A DNA stretch of 64,000 nt, taken from NCBI GenBank assembly GCA_009823395.1, contig CM020505.1, positions 8,554,129 through 8,618,128 of the forward strand, read 5' to 3'. Below, piece after piece: positions 12,025 through 25,765 of this stretch. Position numbers and translations under genes: made by a program. Source of the DNA: Thamnaconus septentrionalis (taxonomy: Eukaryota > Chordata > Actinopteri > Tetraodontiformes > Monacanthidae). Position 1 is the first letter of the stretch; the number at the start of each line of letters is the position of its first letter. The notes under the pieces were generated by a model. The model did not search any database and had not been told where the DNA came from. It was given only the letters and a program-made list of their open reading frames with translations.

Positions 12025-12335
12025 CGTTAGAGGCTGCAAAAAGACTTGAGACTGAGGTTGAGGGATGGCTATCCTAAAAATACAGCCACGTATGTGTTCG
12101 AATGGCCCGGTCGAAGTCCAGACCTACATCCTGTTGAGACTCTGTGGCAAGACTTGGAAATTGTCGTTCACGGTCGCTCATCATCCATCAGTCTGACTGA
12201 ACTGGAGCTATTTTCCAAAGAAGAATGGTTAAGAGAGCCGACTCTGCAGGTGCAGAGTTGGTGGAGACAAACGCCGACAGACTCGCAGCTCTAATTGCAG
12301 TGAAATGTGGCTCGACTGCCTCAAATACGAGACAC
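12025..12335 (+). mobile_element. Tc1/mariner transposase relic (3' part)
   Basis: Translation gives FEWPGRSPDLHPVETLWQDL from about 12097, then HGRSSS and LTELELFSKEEW. This is the classic C-terminal block of fish Tc1 transposases, and the Glu in HPVETLW corresponds to the last acidic residue of the DDE catalytic triad. The frame then shifts, and the end (AELVETNADRLAALIAVKCG then STAS) is read in another frame from about 12249. Upstream coding sequence is mostly deleted, and no terminal inverted repeats are seen. It is a dead fragment in the intergenic region. Confidence 0.82.
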
Positions 12336-15300
12336 TTTTCAGATTTTTTTGTTCCGTATTGTTTGTTGTGTATCATTTTCCCTCCACCTCACAGTTATGC
12401 ACTGCTTTGTCACCATCCCATTAAAAACATTTCAGTTTGCGGGAATAACGTGACAAGATGTGGAATTGTTCAAGCGGTATGAAGGCACTGTATATGTCGG
12501 AGCGGGTTTTTGTTTCCTTTCAGAGCTCTTGCAGCTCTGTACCTCTTTTTCACGCTTGGAGCTTTGTATTTTGGTCAGGGAAAAGGTTCTTTGAGTGTCT
12601 TTTGTTGTGTTTTTTGTTCAGAGAACAGGTGAGAAAGCAAAACTTGCTGGATCAAAGGCCAGTGTTGTGTTCAACCAAGTTTCTTGCATACTCATACTGA
12701 AACTTGGCGCTTACACAACAGGATTTCTGTTGAAAAAAAGAAAACCACAGGATGGGATCGGCGGCATTTCATGGGACACAGTTTTGCTTAGAAAAGCTAG
12801 CGGTAAATAAAGAAAAGCCATTTTACCATGACCATTTTTTTTAAATTATGCATGAACCCTCTGTTAGTTCTATTTTTTTTTTTTAATTCCCTGCAAAACT
12901 CTAAGTACTATTTTCTTATGTTCCTCTTAGAATTACCCCCCTTTTCTTTTGCATGTCATCAATAAAAGTTGGGCTTAAAGGAGTTTTTGTGAAACCTGGC
13001 ACAATGTCTCTCAGCATTAATGATGTACATTAGACAATTTAGTGTTCTGGTCTGTGTGAATATTTGGTTCTCCAGACTTCAGGTGCTGAAATCTGTGTAT
13101 AGCTGCAGGCTTTTCTTTCTCGCTCGTAACGTTTTTGCAAGAGCCATTATTATTATTAGCGGACATTTATTGTATTTTTGCCACTGCTGCAGGTGAAAGA
13201 AAAATGCTGCATGATTGACTGAAGAAAATCTCTCTCCCACCCATTTTGGATGAAAAGAGCATCGTGATTTCACTTTGCCATCCTCTTTAAGCAAAGTGTT
13301 GGATAACTATCAGTATCAGACTAGTGGACCACTTCCTGTCCGGCACCGACTGTGTTATAAATCACTGGCGTACATGACAACACCAAGCCTGTTCTTCAGG
13401 ATTGTGATGACACAAATTCACGGGCAGGCGTGGACCACTCTCAGCCTGGAGCTTTTTTTTATTGTTTTGACTCACCTATTCCAAACATTGGCGAAGGAGC
13501 GCGACAGTGCGAAGGCTAAAAGCTTCAATCGAACGAAGAAGAGCTGTGGAAAATCTTGTTTTTTGCTGTCAGATGGCACAAGAATCAGTCATTTATTCCA
13601 TTCTGTTTCATCCCGCTGTGGCCCAATAGCTGAGCTGTTATGTACTTTTCCCGGCCCCCTTTTTTAGGCGTACATTGCTCGTACTGCCTAAACCCTAGAG
13701 ATGGTTGTGATGTGGTGAAAATCCCAGCAGATCAGCATCAGTTTGTGAAACCGCCACGCTCATCATCTTCAAAGTGACTCACATCCCCTTTCTTCACCAT
13801 ACTGCCAAGTAATTGGCCGATGAGCTCTTTGTCTTAACAGGCAGTGTAATATTGCACCTAATATTAAGTGTGTTGTCTGGGATGTTCCAAGGTGCAGGCT
13901 GCAGACCCAAGATTACACAACTTTTTACCATTTACCAACTTCCAGGAAATGGGCCTGCTTACTTGTAGAAGATAAATATGACTCACCAGTCCACTAAAGA
14001 ATTCAAAGCACTGCATTAAAACTCATCTTTTAGCTACGGTTGCATGTGGTGAGCTTACCATGTCTTTTTGTCACGCTATATTGTTCATCCCGTTTTTATT
14101 CTGTTCCGACTTGTATTTGATGTGTCATGAGCCTGTGCGGCACTTTGCTGATTGATACGGTTTTATTATTATTATTTTTTTTACTATACAGCACACATTT
14201 AATCCAGAGCGACTCGTCGTGACTAAATGTTTGCTCTGCTGCCAGTCATCACGTTCATTAGCACCCCGCTCTGCACGCCGATCGCACTGTCAGCTCATAA
14301 CTTTGTCCTGGTTGTCCAACTGGCCGACACTTTACTGGCTTCAGCTGTCAGTCACACTGACTGACTAGTTATTAAGAAGCACCGACAGTCTGTTGTGCTG
14401 CCTGTGTAAGGCGTTGAGTGTCTGCGGCTCCTCCAGCACCACCATCCATCACTGCCGGACATGACGGCTCTCTGGGGTGAAGAGTCACAGAGTGGATCGG
14501 CAGAGATGATTGGAGGCTGAATTTCACGACACACTTTTTAACACATGGCAATAATTATGAAGAAGCTTTGAGGTGATTAAGTCTCATCGCTTCTGTGTCT
14601 CCAGCTACAACCCCTCTAAAGTGTACCCAACTTTTGTTCTTTTCTTTTTGAAGAATTTTTTTTTTTTTTTTTTAAACAAGTTGTATTGTAGACAATAGAA
14701 TTTAAGTCATGGTAAAATAAGTCAATTATACATTAAATCTAAAGCTTTTCTTTATTTGATTTCTGGCTGTAAATGAAAGCCACAGAGTGCAGCAGATCTA
14801 CAATATTATATTATATAGTGATATTTTAATTCATATCTTAATTACTCTACATTTCATTACAATCCAGAAGTACAAAAGGGATTTGAATTAACAGCTGTAA
14901 AAATGTGTATTACAGCAGGTGCTTATAGGTCTTCATAGACAACTGGTAGAATTCTGAAATGGTTTTGTGATGTAGACTGAAATGCTAAAAATGCTCCAAC
15001 GTATGTTTTAAGACATTCACTGCGTGTCATTAATGGCTGCTGAAGCCCCACCTGCTTTAGGTTATGAGACCTTACCATCTGAGGATACAGTGGAACAATG
15101 AAAGGCACATCAGCTTCCTCCTGTCGTCGACTCTTTCCCGGGCCTACATGCCAAACCAGCCGGGCTGTTTGATTTCGTTTTCTCCATCTGCAGCCCTCCT
15201 GATGTTTGAACGAGCTCCGGCAGCATCTCTGCCAGCAGGAAGCTCGATCCTTGCATGAAAATGAGGCTCAGTAATGACCACTTAGTACTCCAAATGCACT

Positions 15301-18300
15301 GCCGCTTCTGCAGGCACCAACATGAAGCCAGAAATGAAGCGATGCATATGTTTCTCATGTTTTCATGTCCTAATTTCTGCCATTTAAAAAAATAAGATAA
15401 AACAAAAAAATGTTGTTCTCGAAACTCACCAAAGCTGCTGCAGTGCTTGACTTATTACATTTAACAAAATTTGTATTTTAAAGCAAAACATGGGTTCCAT
15501 TCCCAAACATTGGGAACGTGTCGACGATTCACCACAACTTGTCGGAGACTACTTGCATTGTTTCATCGAATATGTCCCAGCATCTCATTATCCAGTCTCC
15601 TAACATAAAGGTTATCAATTCTCTCGCAAAGTCACAGCTGCTTCCATGTGGCAGATTAAAGAGAGAAGGAGGAACTTCAATGAAGCCCTGTATTTTCGCT
15701 CATTACCGCCCACCTCAAGTGTTGGCCAGGGGCCTTTGGAGGGGTTGGGGGTGGTAGGGAGGGTGGAGGGGAGGGGGGGACGGAGCAAATTAACTATCAA
15801 GGTGATGCTAAGGACAGGAGTGCGCTGCAGGGAAATGGGAAAAGAAATGCACAAATACCAGTGTCACATCTCCTCTCTCCAATTCCCAGCGTGCGCTGTT
15901 CAAAATAATTAATCCGAGGGTGCCTGCTGGGATGTTGTCGCGTTTTCTGTCTTTCCATCTAAACAGCCGTGTAACACGTCAGCATCACACTGGCCACTTC
16001 CTCGCCACTTGTCAGGGTTAAAAGTCTATCAGTAATTGCCGCTCTATTAAGTTAATGTTTTGCCCCGGAGCAAATCAGCCCACTTTATGGAAAACTAGCA
16101 TATGCTAATAGCGCTAAATGCACACGGCCATGTTTTATAAATGAGGTGGAAAGTGTCAAAGGTCAATGAGTCATGGAGTTCAGCACAGTTGCAACATGAA
16201 AGATCTAACGTCAGTTTCCAAGTACAGTTTCAGGTTATTTCAGAGAAAAGGCGAGAATCCATTGTGATTGTATCTTTCATGAGGCAGCGACTTCGGCGCA
16301 AACGGTGGCGGCACAATCACAAACTCTCCCAGCGGTCGGTGTTAGCGGCCGGCAGAGAGGGAGCCACTCGTCTTGGTCTTGATCAGCGTCCTCTGTAATG
16401 CATGCTTTGAAACTCATTAGTCCTGTTAAATTAGTTATGTGACAACCCCCCCAAACCTCCTCCCCCCCGACTGAATTGGTTTTAAAGGAATTAGTTTCAC
16501 CTTAAATTATTCACCGCAGTGCTTCAGAAGTTAAAGGGAGTGTCAGTGGGCATTAGGACGGTAAGGTTTGTCAAAAGGCAGCGGCAGTGTAATAATAGCC
16601 TTTGGGTTTATGTGGAGGGAAATACTGAGATGCAGTGACATCCATCCATCTTCGTGGCGGAATCTCAGAATCGAGTCCGTGGCAACTCGCGCACGAGGGC
16701 GCCTTCTGTTTGAAACCACAGAGGGGGCAAGTTCAGAGATCAGTGCAAATCAGTCTTTAATTTCGTCTTCCATCTTTTGGGGCTGGAGCCGCATACAAAT
16801 GAAAGCTTCAGCGTGATTGCCTGAGGTTCTTAACATTTAAATTGCTTTAAATGGCTCATCAGGTTATTCCAGTGAGCTGAAAGCCAAAACAGCCGCTGTG
16901 GTTTCATAAGTCGCTAATGAGACGGTTATATATGGACTGTGGCAGCCAGCTCCTTAACTGGCCCTGTGATGGTTTTAAATTGCCAAAATGCTAAAAATGA
17001 ATGCATTGTGGATGATGACAAAAAAAAAAAAAAAACGGGGATAAAATGAGGTCGTTATTATCGTGGGACCTGCTGTTCTGCATGGTTGATATGGTGAGAC
17101 TGTCACTGCTGGTGACCTACATTATTTTGGCAAAAATGACACAGAGAAGTGGCAGTTTGTCTAATTAAAACCGTATTGTGTCTGTGGCAAGCGCTGGGGT
17201 GTAGCAAACCACTGGGAGCTGATGTTATTTCATTCTCCTACGGCAGCTTTTTTATAAATGTATAATTTAGAGGCGTGCGTGTGTGTGTGTGTGTGTAAGA
17301 GAGTGTTTGTGTTTGTGTACGCCAGTCCCTGTGGGAGTTTTAGATCCTCAAAGTGAGATCCTTAACACTGTTTATCACTCCTCCTAGGGACTGTCAGTGG
17401 GAACAACTTGGGCCATATTCATTTTTAGACTGTTATCTTAGTTGACAGAACATTCTCAAGACACTCTGTTTGTGGCTGCATGTGTTTGTGTGTAATAGAG
17501 AGAGGGATAAAGGTGGAAGCAGCCTTATCATAGCAACGAATGCAGCAAAACTTCACTACCTATTTGTTGCTCATAAACACAAGTGCGATCTCAGCTGGGA
17601 TTAAAAGTGACATTCTGTGATGCCTCCAGCTTTGAGACCTCCTTGTGCACCTTGACCTCTGTCTGTGGTGAGGTTTACTCAGTTTTACTCCATTATACTA
17701 ATGTGACTCAAAGGATAACGTGGCGTTCTTGGACATTTGCCTCATCTGGTGACTAATTTTGTTAACATTTTATAAACACTGGGACTCAAAGTTCAAATTG
17801 TTATTGAAATTGATGGGAATTACAATATGAAATAAATAATCTGAAATGTTTTATTTTAATTTAACTACCTCCCTTGTTTGTTTGTTTTTGTCATTATGTT
17901 CCTTTGTGCCAGTGGCCACATTTTGTTCCATGACTGACTGGTCAAATTCAAATTTTAAGACTTTGTCGACAAAGCTGGGATGAAGACAAAAAAAATGAAA
18001 TGAAATGAAATATTTTAGTACCGTGACTTTTCTCCTTCATGATGGAAGTTACATGTAATTCAGACATGTAATTAGTTCAGAGCTCCTGCACCTTTATTTT
18101 GTGAAACAGCCTTTGCTGCTCACTGGACCGGCAGAACCATTTTCCCCCCTTTGAACAGTGATTCAGACCAATACCTCTGACAAGAAATGTGTTTGTGACA
18201 CAGGTTCCCAGGATTGATCTTCCCAAATTCCCGGAGCTCCAACATGCCAACCCCGCTCCAGTTCCAATCTCTGGCCTTGAGGCGTCGACTGATTCCTCCA

Positions 18301-18947
18301 GCCTGCGGCCACACGGGTCCAACAGAACCCTGACTGCCACAAGGTTTGTTCACTTTTCTGTTCACCAGACTTTTTCTTCATTGTATTGCTCATTCAACGT
18401 GTATTAAATGGTATATGCATTCTCAATCAAAAGTCACAAACCTGAATCTGTTTCAGGTGGCTCATAGGCAGAATTCAGATAAAGAATCCAAATTAAGATG
18501 CACAAAATTTGTCATATACAGCTTCTGGCTGCAGCTTCTTCCTGAAGTGTTTTATTTAAAGACACGATATTGTGTTTAATGTTGATTAATTATGAGACTC
18601 CTTCTTGTCAAGGATGAAGAAGGATAACACGTAAAGACATAAACTACTCTTTCTATTCATGAGGCAGTAACATTGTAGTGGTTTGCCTCTTCAAAGATGA
18701 AGATTCATCCCCATGATTAATCACATCCTGAGCAACGCCTTGCATTGCCAGAAGTAAAATGATGCTAGAAACATATGACCAGTAGCAGTGAACTTTGATC
18801 ATTTTTGGACCTTCATTCACAAGAATGTGATGGTTCTTCAAAAAAGGAAAAACAAATCAGAACGTGATACTCTTTGTGTTTTCTCTATTCCTAAAATTGT
18901 TCGCACTTGACAAAGACAGCTTTGCCTCATCTTGCTTGTGTTGGTGT
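12336..18947. other. Intergenic, no gene recognised
   Basis: This is largely unique sequence with homopolymers (around 14658 and 17018) and a short GT tract near 17276-17297. Stretches such as 15950-16110 and 16830-17000 are repeat-free with several TAAT cores and could be regulatory, but nothing in single-sequence inspection proves it. Confidence 0.5.
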
Positions 18948-19309
18948 GTTTATCCCAGTGTTTCTCAAAGTGGGTACTGGGGGAACTAATGTTTTCGCGT
19001 TGGAACAATTAACAAAAAATGTGCAGTAGGTTGTAGCTAAGAAAAACTCTGCTCAGGTACACAGAAAAAATTTCTTTCTCAAAGGTGGGGCGTGACAGAG
19101 AAAGTTTGAGAACCACTGCCCTAATGCCATGCAAGTCTATGGGGTCAAAAGTCAACTTTGTCCTAGAGACATGGGGCCACATGCAGGTTCATCGGGATCC
19201 CTCAAGACACAGCCACGTCAAATTTGGGGCTTCTAGCGGGGGCATGAAAACTTTTTCTTCCTCCAAGGTGGGGCGTGACAGAGAAAGTTTGAGAACCACT
19301 GGTTTACCC
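18948..19309 (+). mobile_element. Nonautonomous hAT element with doubled 3' end (copy 1)
   Basis: The element runs 18956-19301 (346 bp), from CAGTGTTTCTCAAAGTGG to a terminus whose complement reads CAGTGGTTCTCAAACTTTC. It is flanked by an 8-bp target duplication, gtttatcc/gtttaccc (one mismatch, 18948-18955 and 19302-19309); 8 bp is the hAT size. A complete 3' terminus also occurs internally, ending at 19118, followed by about 120 bp of other sequence and then the true 3' terminus. The copy at 48213-48857 has the same arrangement. No transposase remains. Confidence 0.85.
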
Positions 19310-22146
19310 CAACAAGACAGATGTTAAATCCCCTAATACTAAACAGTGCTTAACCAAAGAATTCAGAATAATGGTGAAAAAACAAAAAGGGGTCTTTCAT
19401 TTTTTGGAGGGTGAAAACGTCTGCCTCCAGGAAGACAGAAATAGCCAGGGATCATTATGAAGTGCAGAGGGAAACAACAGTGGAGGCAGCCTGGAAGGGA
19501 ATTCCATTAACCGCGACGCGAGTCGGACCAAACCGCTCTCCACAATCGACAGAGGAATGGGGGACGGGGACTTGCCAGCTATTTTTAACCCACTTATTTT
19601 GAAGGGTCCATTTCCTCTCAACATTTTCTTGTACCTCAAGGTGATATTGTTCTACCACAGGAAAGTGTTGCAGCCTTTATCAAGAAGACCAATTTAAAAA
19701 GAGGCTGCTGGCCCTCATGCCGTCATGAGCACTGCAGCACTGTAGTAGTAGTGGTCATTTTAAACCATTTCTTCTCACCTCAGTTTTTCCCCCGCTGACC
19801 ACTGCCATCTTCCCTCAATCTGGAACAAATTTAATTTCTAACATCATAAGCATAAACCTCAAAAAACAGCCAAATAACTTCATTGTGGGATTCAGGCTTC
19901 TGTTGACGTGGGATTCTGACTTCAGTGCTGAGTGGATGTGCAGTGTCGAGTTAATGATACTGGTGAGTCTGGATTTAACCATCACTAGATTGTTGGCTCC
20001 ATGCTCTGTGATAATAGGGGTGTAAGAAAAGAGGAAAAAGGAAACTAACCTATCGGGAATCCACTTCAGTTCTTGCAACTTAATTGGCCTGCACCTGCTG
20101 ACTTTATTTATTAATTCATTAACCTTTCAGCCTCTTTCCCATTTACTTGGGCACCACTGGCGCGATGCACAATGGTTATGGGCTTTTTGTGTTGCATGGT
20201 TGGGTCGAGTTGATGAACCCGGATTGCCCCCTGCCTCTGATTCTGGAGGGACTTTCTCCCACATTTTTTCTTTTAGTCAAAACATGCTGAAACAGATTTT
20301 CTGTTTTTTCTTTTTTTGATCGCAAAGCCACGACAGCTCACATTTTAAAGGAAATTGAAATGCTCACCAAGTACCGCACCTCACATTTTGAAGGCGATTG
20401 CAATTCTGGGAAGGTGCTGCAAAATAAACACACCTCCGTCAGAAACCTGCTTTAATGGCAAACATCCGTGTCCTTAAAGAGCGCTGGGGAGCGCGACATT
20501 AGTCGAGGCCAACAGGGAAAGCCATGAGTCAAGGAAGGGGGAGGGCTCCAGAGTATAGGCTTTATGCAGGCCAAGCAGTAATGGCTGGGAGTCGGTGGCA
20601 CTTGCCATTAATATCATTGTCCTTGCTGCCTCGGTGCAGTGTGGTAGGTCTAATGCGCGCGTAAACGTTGATCTAAAAAGCAGATAGAATGATATCGTTC
20701 ACAGTTTGAAGGTTTCTGCTGCAGCCTGAAGATGTCGTGACGGATTCAACGCTTCTCTCGTCTGCGCGGGACACAATTTGTCTTAATCCCCGATGCGGTT
20801 TCACTGCTCAAGTCGCTTAATTCTGCAGCGACTCCCAGCGGTGTTGCGTCGCGTCACGGCATCACGGCATCACGGCACCACAACTGATCCTTAATAGCGA
20901 CTTGATATGCCCAATCATGTGCTGAGAGGCGCACTCCAGAGTGCGCGTGGGAGTCGGCGTGGCCAACAGCCGCCGTCTGCATCAGAAGGGGCCGCGCTGT
21001 GAGAGATGCCGCCACGTTTCCAAGCAACGCTCAAATGCAGCGCAGCGCAGGCAGACTGGGAGTGGGAGAATATCTTTTCCTTTTGATTTTCTGGTGGACT
21101 TCTCCTCCCTCTCCTTCTTCTTCATCTATCGACAAAACATCTCTGGTGTGCCTCACACAGTCCGACGCCTACAGCCCCAGGGGTGGGGCGGGGTGGGGTG
21201 GAGGGTTGCAGTGGGATAAAACGTATGTGCATTCAATTTAAGAGCCGGCCCCTCGAGCATTGCATTAAAATAGAAGGTAGGTTCAACAAAAGTCTTTCGA
21301 CGAGCTGATTGAAGATGGAGCAAGTCAGGAAGTCTTGGCACTTGTAGGGGCCGTTCAGGACAGCCATCCACTTCAGCCCCGGGTGCTCCATGGGAGTGGG
21401 GACTGGAGGGGAGAATAGAGGCTTATAAGGGGTTAACAGTCACCATGTCACCATCACAATCTGTTTACTTAGCAGCTCATCCTTTTATTTTGTTAATTAA
21501 GAGAAAAAACTAAACAAAATGTGTTATGGTTGTGTTGAATTTCTATGTCAGTATTCCTATAAAACAGCCAGGGGAATGGAACACTCGGGATGGACGCTGA
21601 CACCTCTGTGCTTGCTCTGGTGTCTCCCGCTGAGGCTCCGCCCCCTGCGCTCTCAGACAGCTCTCCAGATGTCTCTGTCTCACACCAGCAAACTGCTTGA
21701 CACTGTCTGATGAAAGGTTAACTTTTCACACGGTCCACCAGCGGTCCGGCCCGTTAGTGGGACCAGAGGTGGGCGCTGAAAGCAAAGGAGTGCATCACTC
21801 AGTCAGATTGTGTTCTGCCCACAATTTTATTTTTTTTTTTTTTGTTAACTTGTTGCAGCTGTTTACCACAGAAGAGTCGCGTTGGTCATGGCTGCCAGTT
21901 TGTGAGAATTTAGACACTTTTCCTGTTTGCCGTCCTCAGGCAGTTTGTCAGCCTGTGGTTAAGACGATGAGGTCCCGATTGGTGTTGGTGGGACCGTTTG
22001 TCCCAGGTTACGACCTTCAACCTCTGAGAGCTGATTTCAACCCAAAGTCCCACCCAGAGACCCTGACTGCAGATTAATCTGTCACAGAAAACAGGTGGTT
22101 TTTAATGCAACAAATCAATTTCAGATACAGGACTCGCCTTGATTTC
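19310..22146. other. Intergenic, no gene recognised
   Basis: The 20450-21050 part is relatively GC/CpG-rich for this spacer and contains short direct repeats (cacggcat at about 20855-20877). It has no convincing exon, tRNA or TE. Confidence 0.5.
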
Positions 22147-22245
22147 AATACAAGGCAGAATTATTTGTGCAGCACATTTTGTACACAAGAGTAATTCAAA
22201 GTGCTTCACAGGAAAAAATGCAAGGAAGTTTTTTTTTTTTTTTTT
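22147..22245 (+). repeat. Dispersed fish repeat fragment with poly(T)
   Basis: The string caaggcagaattatttgtgc, then agcacattttgtacac and attcaaagtgcttcaca, follows a widespread fish interspersed-repeat terminus. It is followed by an 18-bp T run. I cannot assign the class. Confidence 0.45.
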
Positions 22246-23804
22246 AAAGAAAAAGTCACAATAAATTGAATAAAAGACATACTTTAATTATTTACAATTC
22301 TAAAGTTCATGATTTCAATTATTTCTGAATGCCATGCAAGCAGGAAGTGCCCGTCACCCTTTTTGAGGTGTTATTTTCTGTTTGCCTCTTGGCCTCGGGA
22401 TTTTAATCAGCGACGTGCAGAAATGTTGAATATGATCTTCTGAAATTCCGAGATGTCTTCCTCAGATATTGTCTCCCTTCGCACCGACGTTGCCCCCCTA
22501 TTAGGAGGCGTTAAGGACGTCATTAGAGAACCTCAGCAGATAAAACAGAAGCCTCGCCCTAGTCTGCCTTTGTACTTAATTGCATCAAATCCTATTGGAC
22601 AGACACATAAGTGGGATGATGACATTTGATGGCTCTACTTTGAAACCAGAGCACTTATGTTATGTCTGCAAGAGGGGAAAAAAACCTTCACTATTTGACA
22701 GTTTGGGTATAATGATGCAGGTTTTCTTTGCACCAGACGATCAGTCAGAACCGTTTTATGCCTTTTTTCATTTTTTGCCTTTTTGTGTGAGCTACCCCCC
22801 CATAATTCCATTACTCCCCTAACCTTTTACACCTATTAGGTGTGGCACCATCAGTTAAGAGCCTGCATTAAAGCATAAATCTTTATCGGAGCCACTTTTG
22901 CATCCGCTGCCACCTCTTTTCCATCTTTCATCTCCAGATTTTCCATAATTTCTCTCCTTGTGATCTGCGTATCAGAGTCCCTCTGCCTTACAATACTCGT
23001 TTTAAAAAATAATGATGCCTGGAAAAGACGCGCAGTCCTACCCCTTTCCATGTTTTCTACTTTGAACCCACTTACTTGTTTTTTTTTTCCAGAAATAAAC
23101 CAAAACAAGAAATATTACCTTGAAATTTCTCCTCGGTTTTCTCGAAATGTGACTGCAGCCTTCACGGAAATGTCAAACATGTGTGGAGTATTTTTTTTCT
23201 CTAGGTCAAATCCCAGGAGCAGAGGATGGTGATAGAGCTAATGAGGTTGTGTCCTTTAATGGCTGGTATTGGGTTCAGTCAGATAACATCCTTCTCTCCT
23301 TCTCACAATGACCCCTGAAACGAGTATTAATTTCGTTTTATATATCAGACCCCTCTTCGTGCATCCCCTCTGCATGTTTTTGTACATGGACAGCCCTTGA
23401 TAACTCAGCCAAAACGCTCCTTTTCAATTAGCACTAATGTACTAATGCACACCACTGTTTTCCCTGAAATTGAATCAGTTTGCATCCTATATGAAGAGGC
23501 ACTACTAGACCATCCGTAGAATCAGGACAAATAGGATCACATGCAATGTGTGTGTTCTGCGTCCAGGCCCACCGGCATGCCAGCCCTGAGTGGCACAGTG
23601 AAGCGATAAGTGCCGGAGGAGGTGATTACAAAGGAGAAAAGGCAAGAAGAATGGTTCCGTGTGGAAGGGCAGGGATTTAGATAGTGGCTGGTGAGACAGA
23701 GAGATAATGCCTGGCACATGTGGTGATCCCTGAGACTCAGATGTATTCCCACACATAATAAACCTTTGTGCTGGAAATACATGTTTGTTGCCTGCAGGCC
23801 GCTG

Positions 23805-23939
<135 letters not shown>

Positions 23940-25432
23940 ACCCGCCTGCACATGTTTGGTTGAGGCACGATTGGGGGCTACTCATACACACCGAGTAGAT
24001 TTCCATTTAAATTTTTCCAGCCGATTAAAACTGACCTTGTTGACCTTGAAAGAACTCGTTTCTAATTCTAATAATATGTTGGAATGTTTCCACTTTTTTC
24101 TGTACATGGTTATTCTGACGTTTTTGCAGTGCTTGATCAGAGTTACAGACTTATGGATAATATTAACAAGAATAATTTTAGTGCTTAATGCAGCGGTGAA
24201 AGGCTCTCTGCCTTTTTTTTTTATAAGTGAGACAGTTGTCAGTTGTGCAGAGAAATAAACGGGACATTCAAGCTGTGTTCCCCCCGTGGCAGTTCTAGTT
24301 TAAATATCCTTCCTGACATTTCTGATCTGTTCCAGTATTGATTCGACCAACTTCATGAATTTTTATCTTGGCTCAAAACTTTTTTGCGCCGACCCTTGAC
24401 TCCTCGACTCAACTGAGCCATATCCACTCTCAGCCGTGAGATGAGAGCGGCAAACTGTACATTATGTTAATGTACGACGCTCTCCTTTGCAACACAGTGT
24501 TCAGAAGGCCGATAAATACCCATCTGCTTTAGACAACCTTCAGAGCTTTATGTGCCATCTGCATAGCTTGTACTATTTCACTGTATGCAGAGGCCATCCA
24601 TTGATCCTAATGAAAGGCACCTTACAGGCAGATTGAAAAACTGTGTGAAAGATCCTAAAACTACATATGACAATCAGCAGAAACTTCCCGAAATGTCTGC
24701 ATGCTTGTGTGCATGCGTTCGTGTGTGTGAGAAAAGAAGTAAAGCTCCTCATCATGTCAGGCCTCCTCTATGCGTTTCATCAGTGGGATCTTCCCAGCCG
24801 CTACTTCAAAAACTCTCCAAGCTTGTGCAGCTTCTCCAGGCCTCATTGTTGACCCTGACAGCCAGAACCACGCTGTGGATGGTGCTCTGCAGACACTCAG
24901 CGGCGTTAAAAGCCGGTTGCTTTTCCTGATTCAGACAGCAGCAGCGCTGAGATCTGTCGACATGGTTTGGATTTGCAATGAAAGGCGAGTTGGAGATGGC
25001 CCATCCGCGGTGTTACAGGGCTGTTTGCTCCCAGCTGCCGTGTCACACGTCCTGTCGTCACGCACCGCCGCCTGAACACGATGGCAACGTCTCATTGGCC
25101 TTTGGTCTCTGAGTACAGGGGCGTCTTCCCTTCCTGGCCTTCTGCAAATACTGAAGACAGAATTGTGCCCATGCATCCCACTGCATTCTGACAGTCCAGC
25201 TTGGAGTTAGAATAAGTCACTGCAGTTGTGGTCATTGAACAGGAAGTCACATATTCCTCAGAGTATAAGTAACTGCATGTTTTTTTTTTAGTAGTGCAGT
25301 GTTGTTCTTTTGAAAGTCCTTTTGAAAAAATCCTTTCAGCTGGAAATTGCAAGGCAATTTCAAGTATGATTCATGCAATTATTTTGCTTTTAGTCCTTCA
25401 ATTTTTTTTTTTTACCCCCAAAACACATCAAA

Positions 25433-25484
25433 ATGCTAAGCTCCAGGTCGCAGTGAAATAGCTCGCTGCAACCTGGAGCTGCAT
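25433..25484. repeat. Inverted repeat forming a 52-nt hairpin
   Basis: The left arm AGCTCCAGGTCGCAG (25439-25453) pairs with CTGCAACCTGGAGCT (25466-25480), with one mismatch and a 12-nt loop. Flanking ATGC and GCAT extend the stem across a 2-nt bulge. It is shorter than a usual pre-miRNA. Confidence 0.8.
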
Positions 25485-25732
25485 CTTATGTCATTGCCAT
25501 AAAGTCCATGATATGCAGGCAAATTTGGAAAAAAAATAATGACTACTATTTCTTATTTTATATACAGCATAACATGCTACTTATTTGATCCTTATCTGAT
25601 TTATGCACTTAACTAAGACACAACACAACACAAAACCACTTGTTAAAGTGCACTTTACCTACACAATAGAGTAGAGTACTTAAAGGTCAGAGCTTCTCCA
25701 ATTAGACAGAGATTTCCTGGGAAACCAACTTT

Positions 25733-25765
25733 TTGCTTTTTTTATACTTTGTATAAAAAAAGCAA
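25733..25765. repeat. Perfect 15-bp inverted repeat, 3-nt loop
   Basis: TTGCTTTTTTTATAC and GTATAAAAAAAGCAA are perfect reverse complements separated by TTT. Confidence 0.85.
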
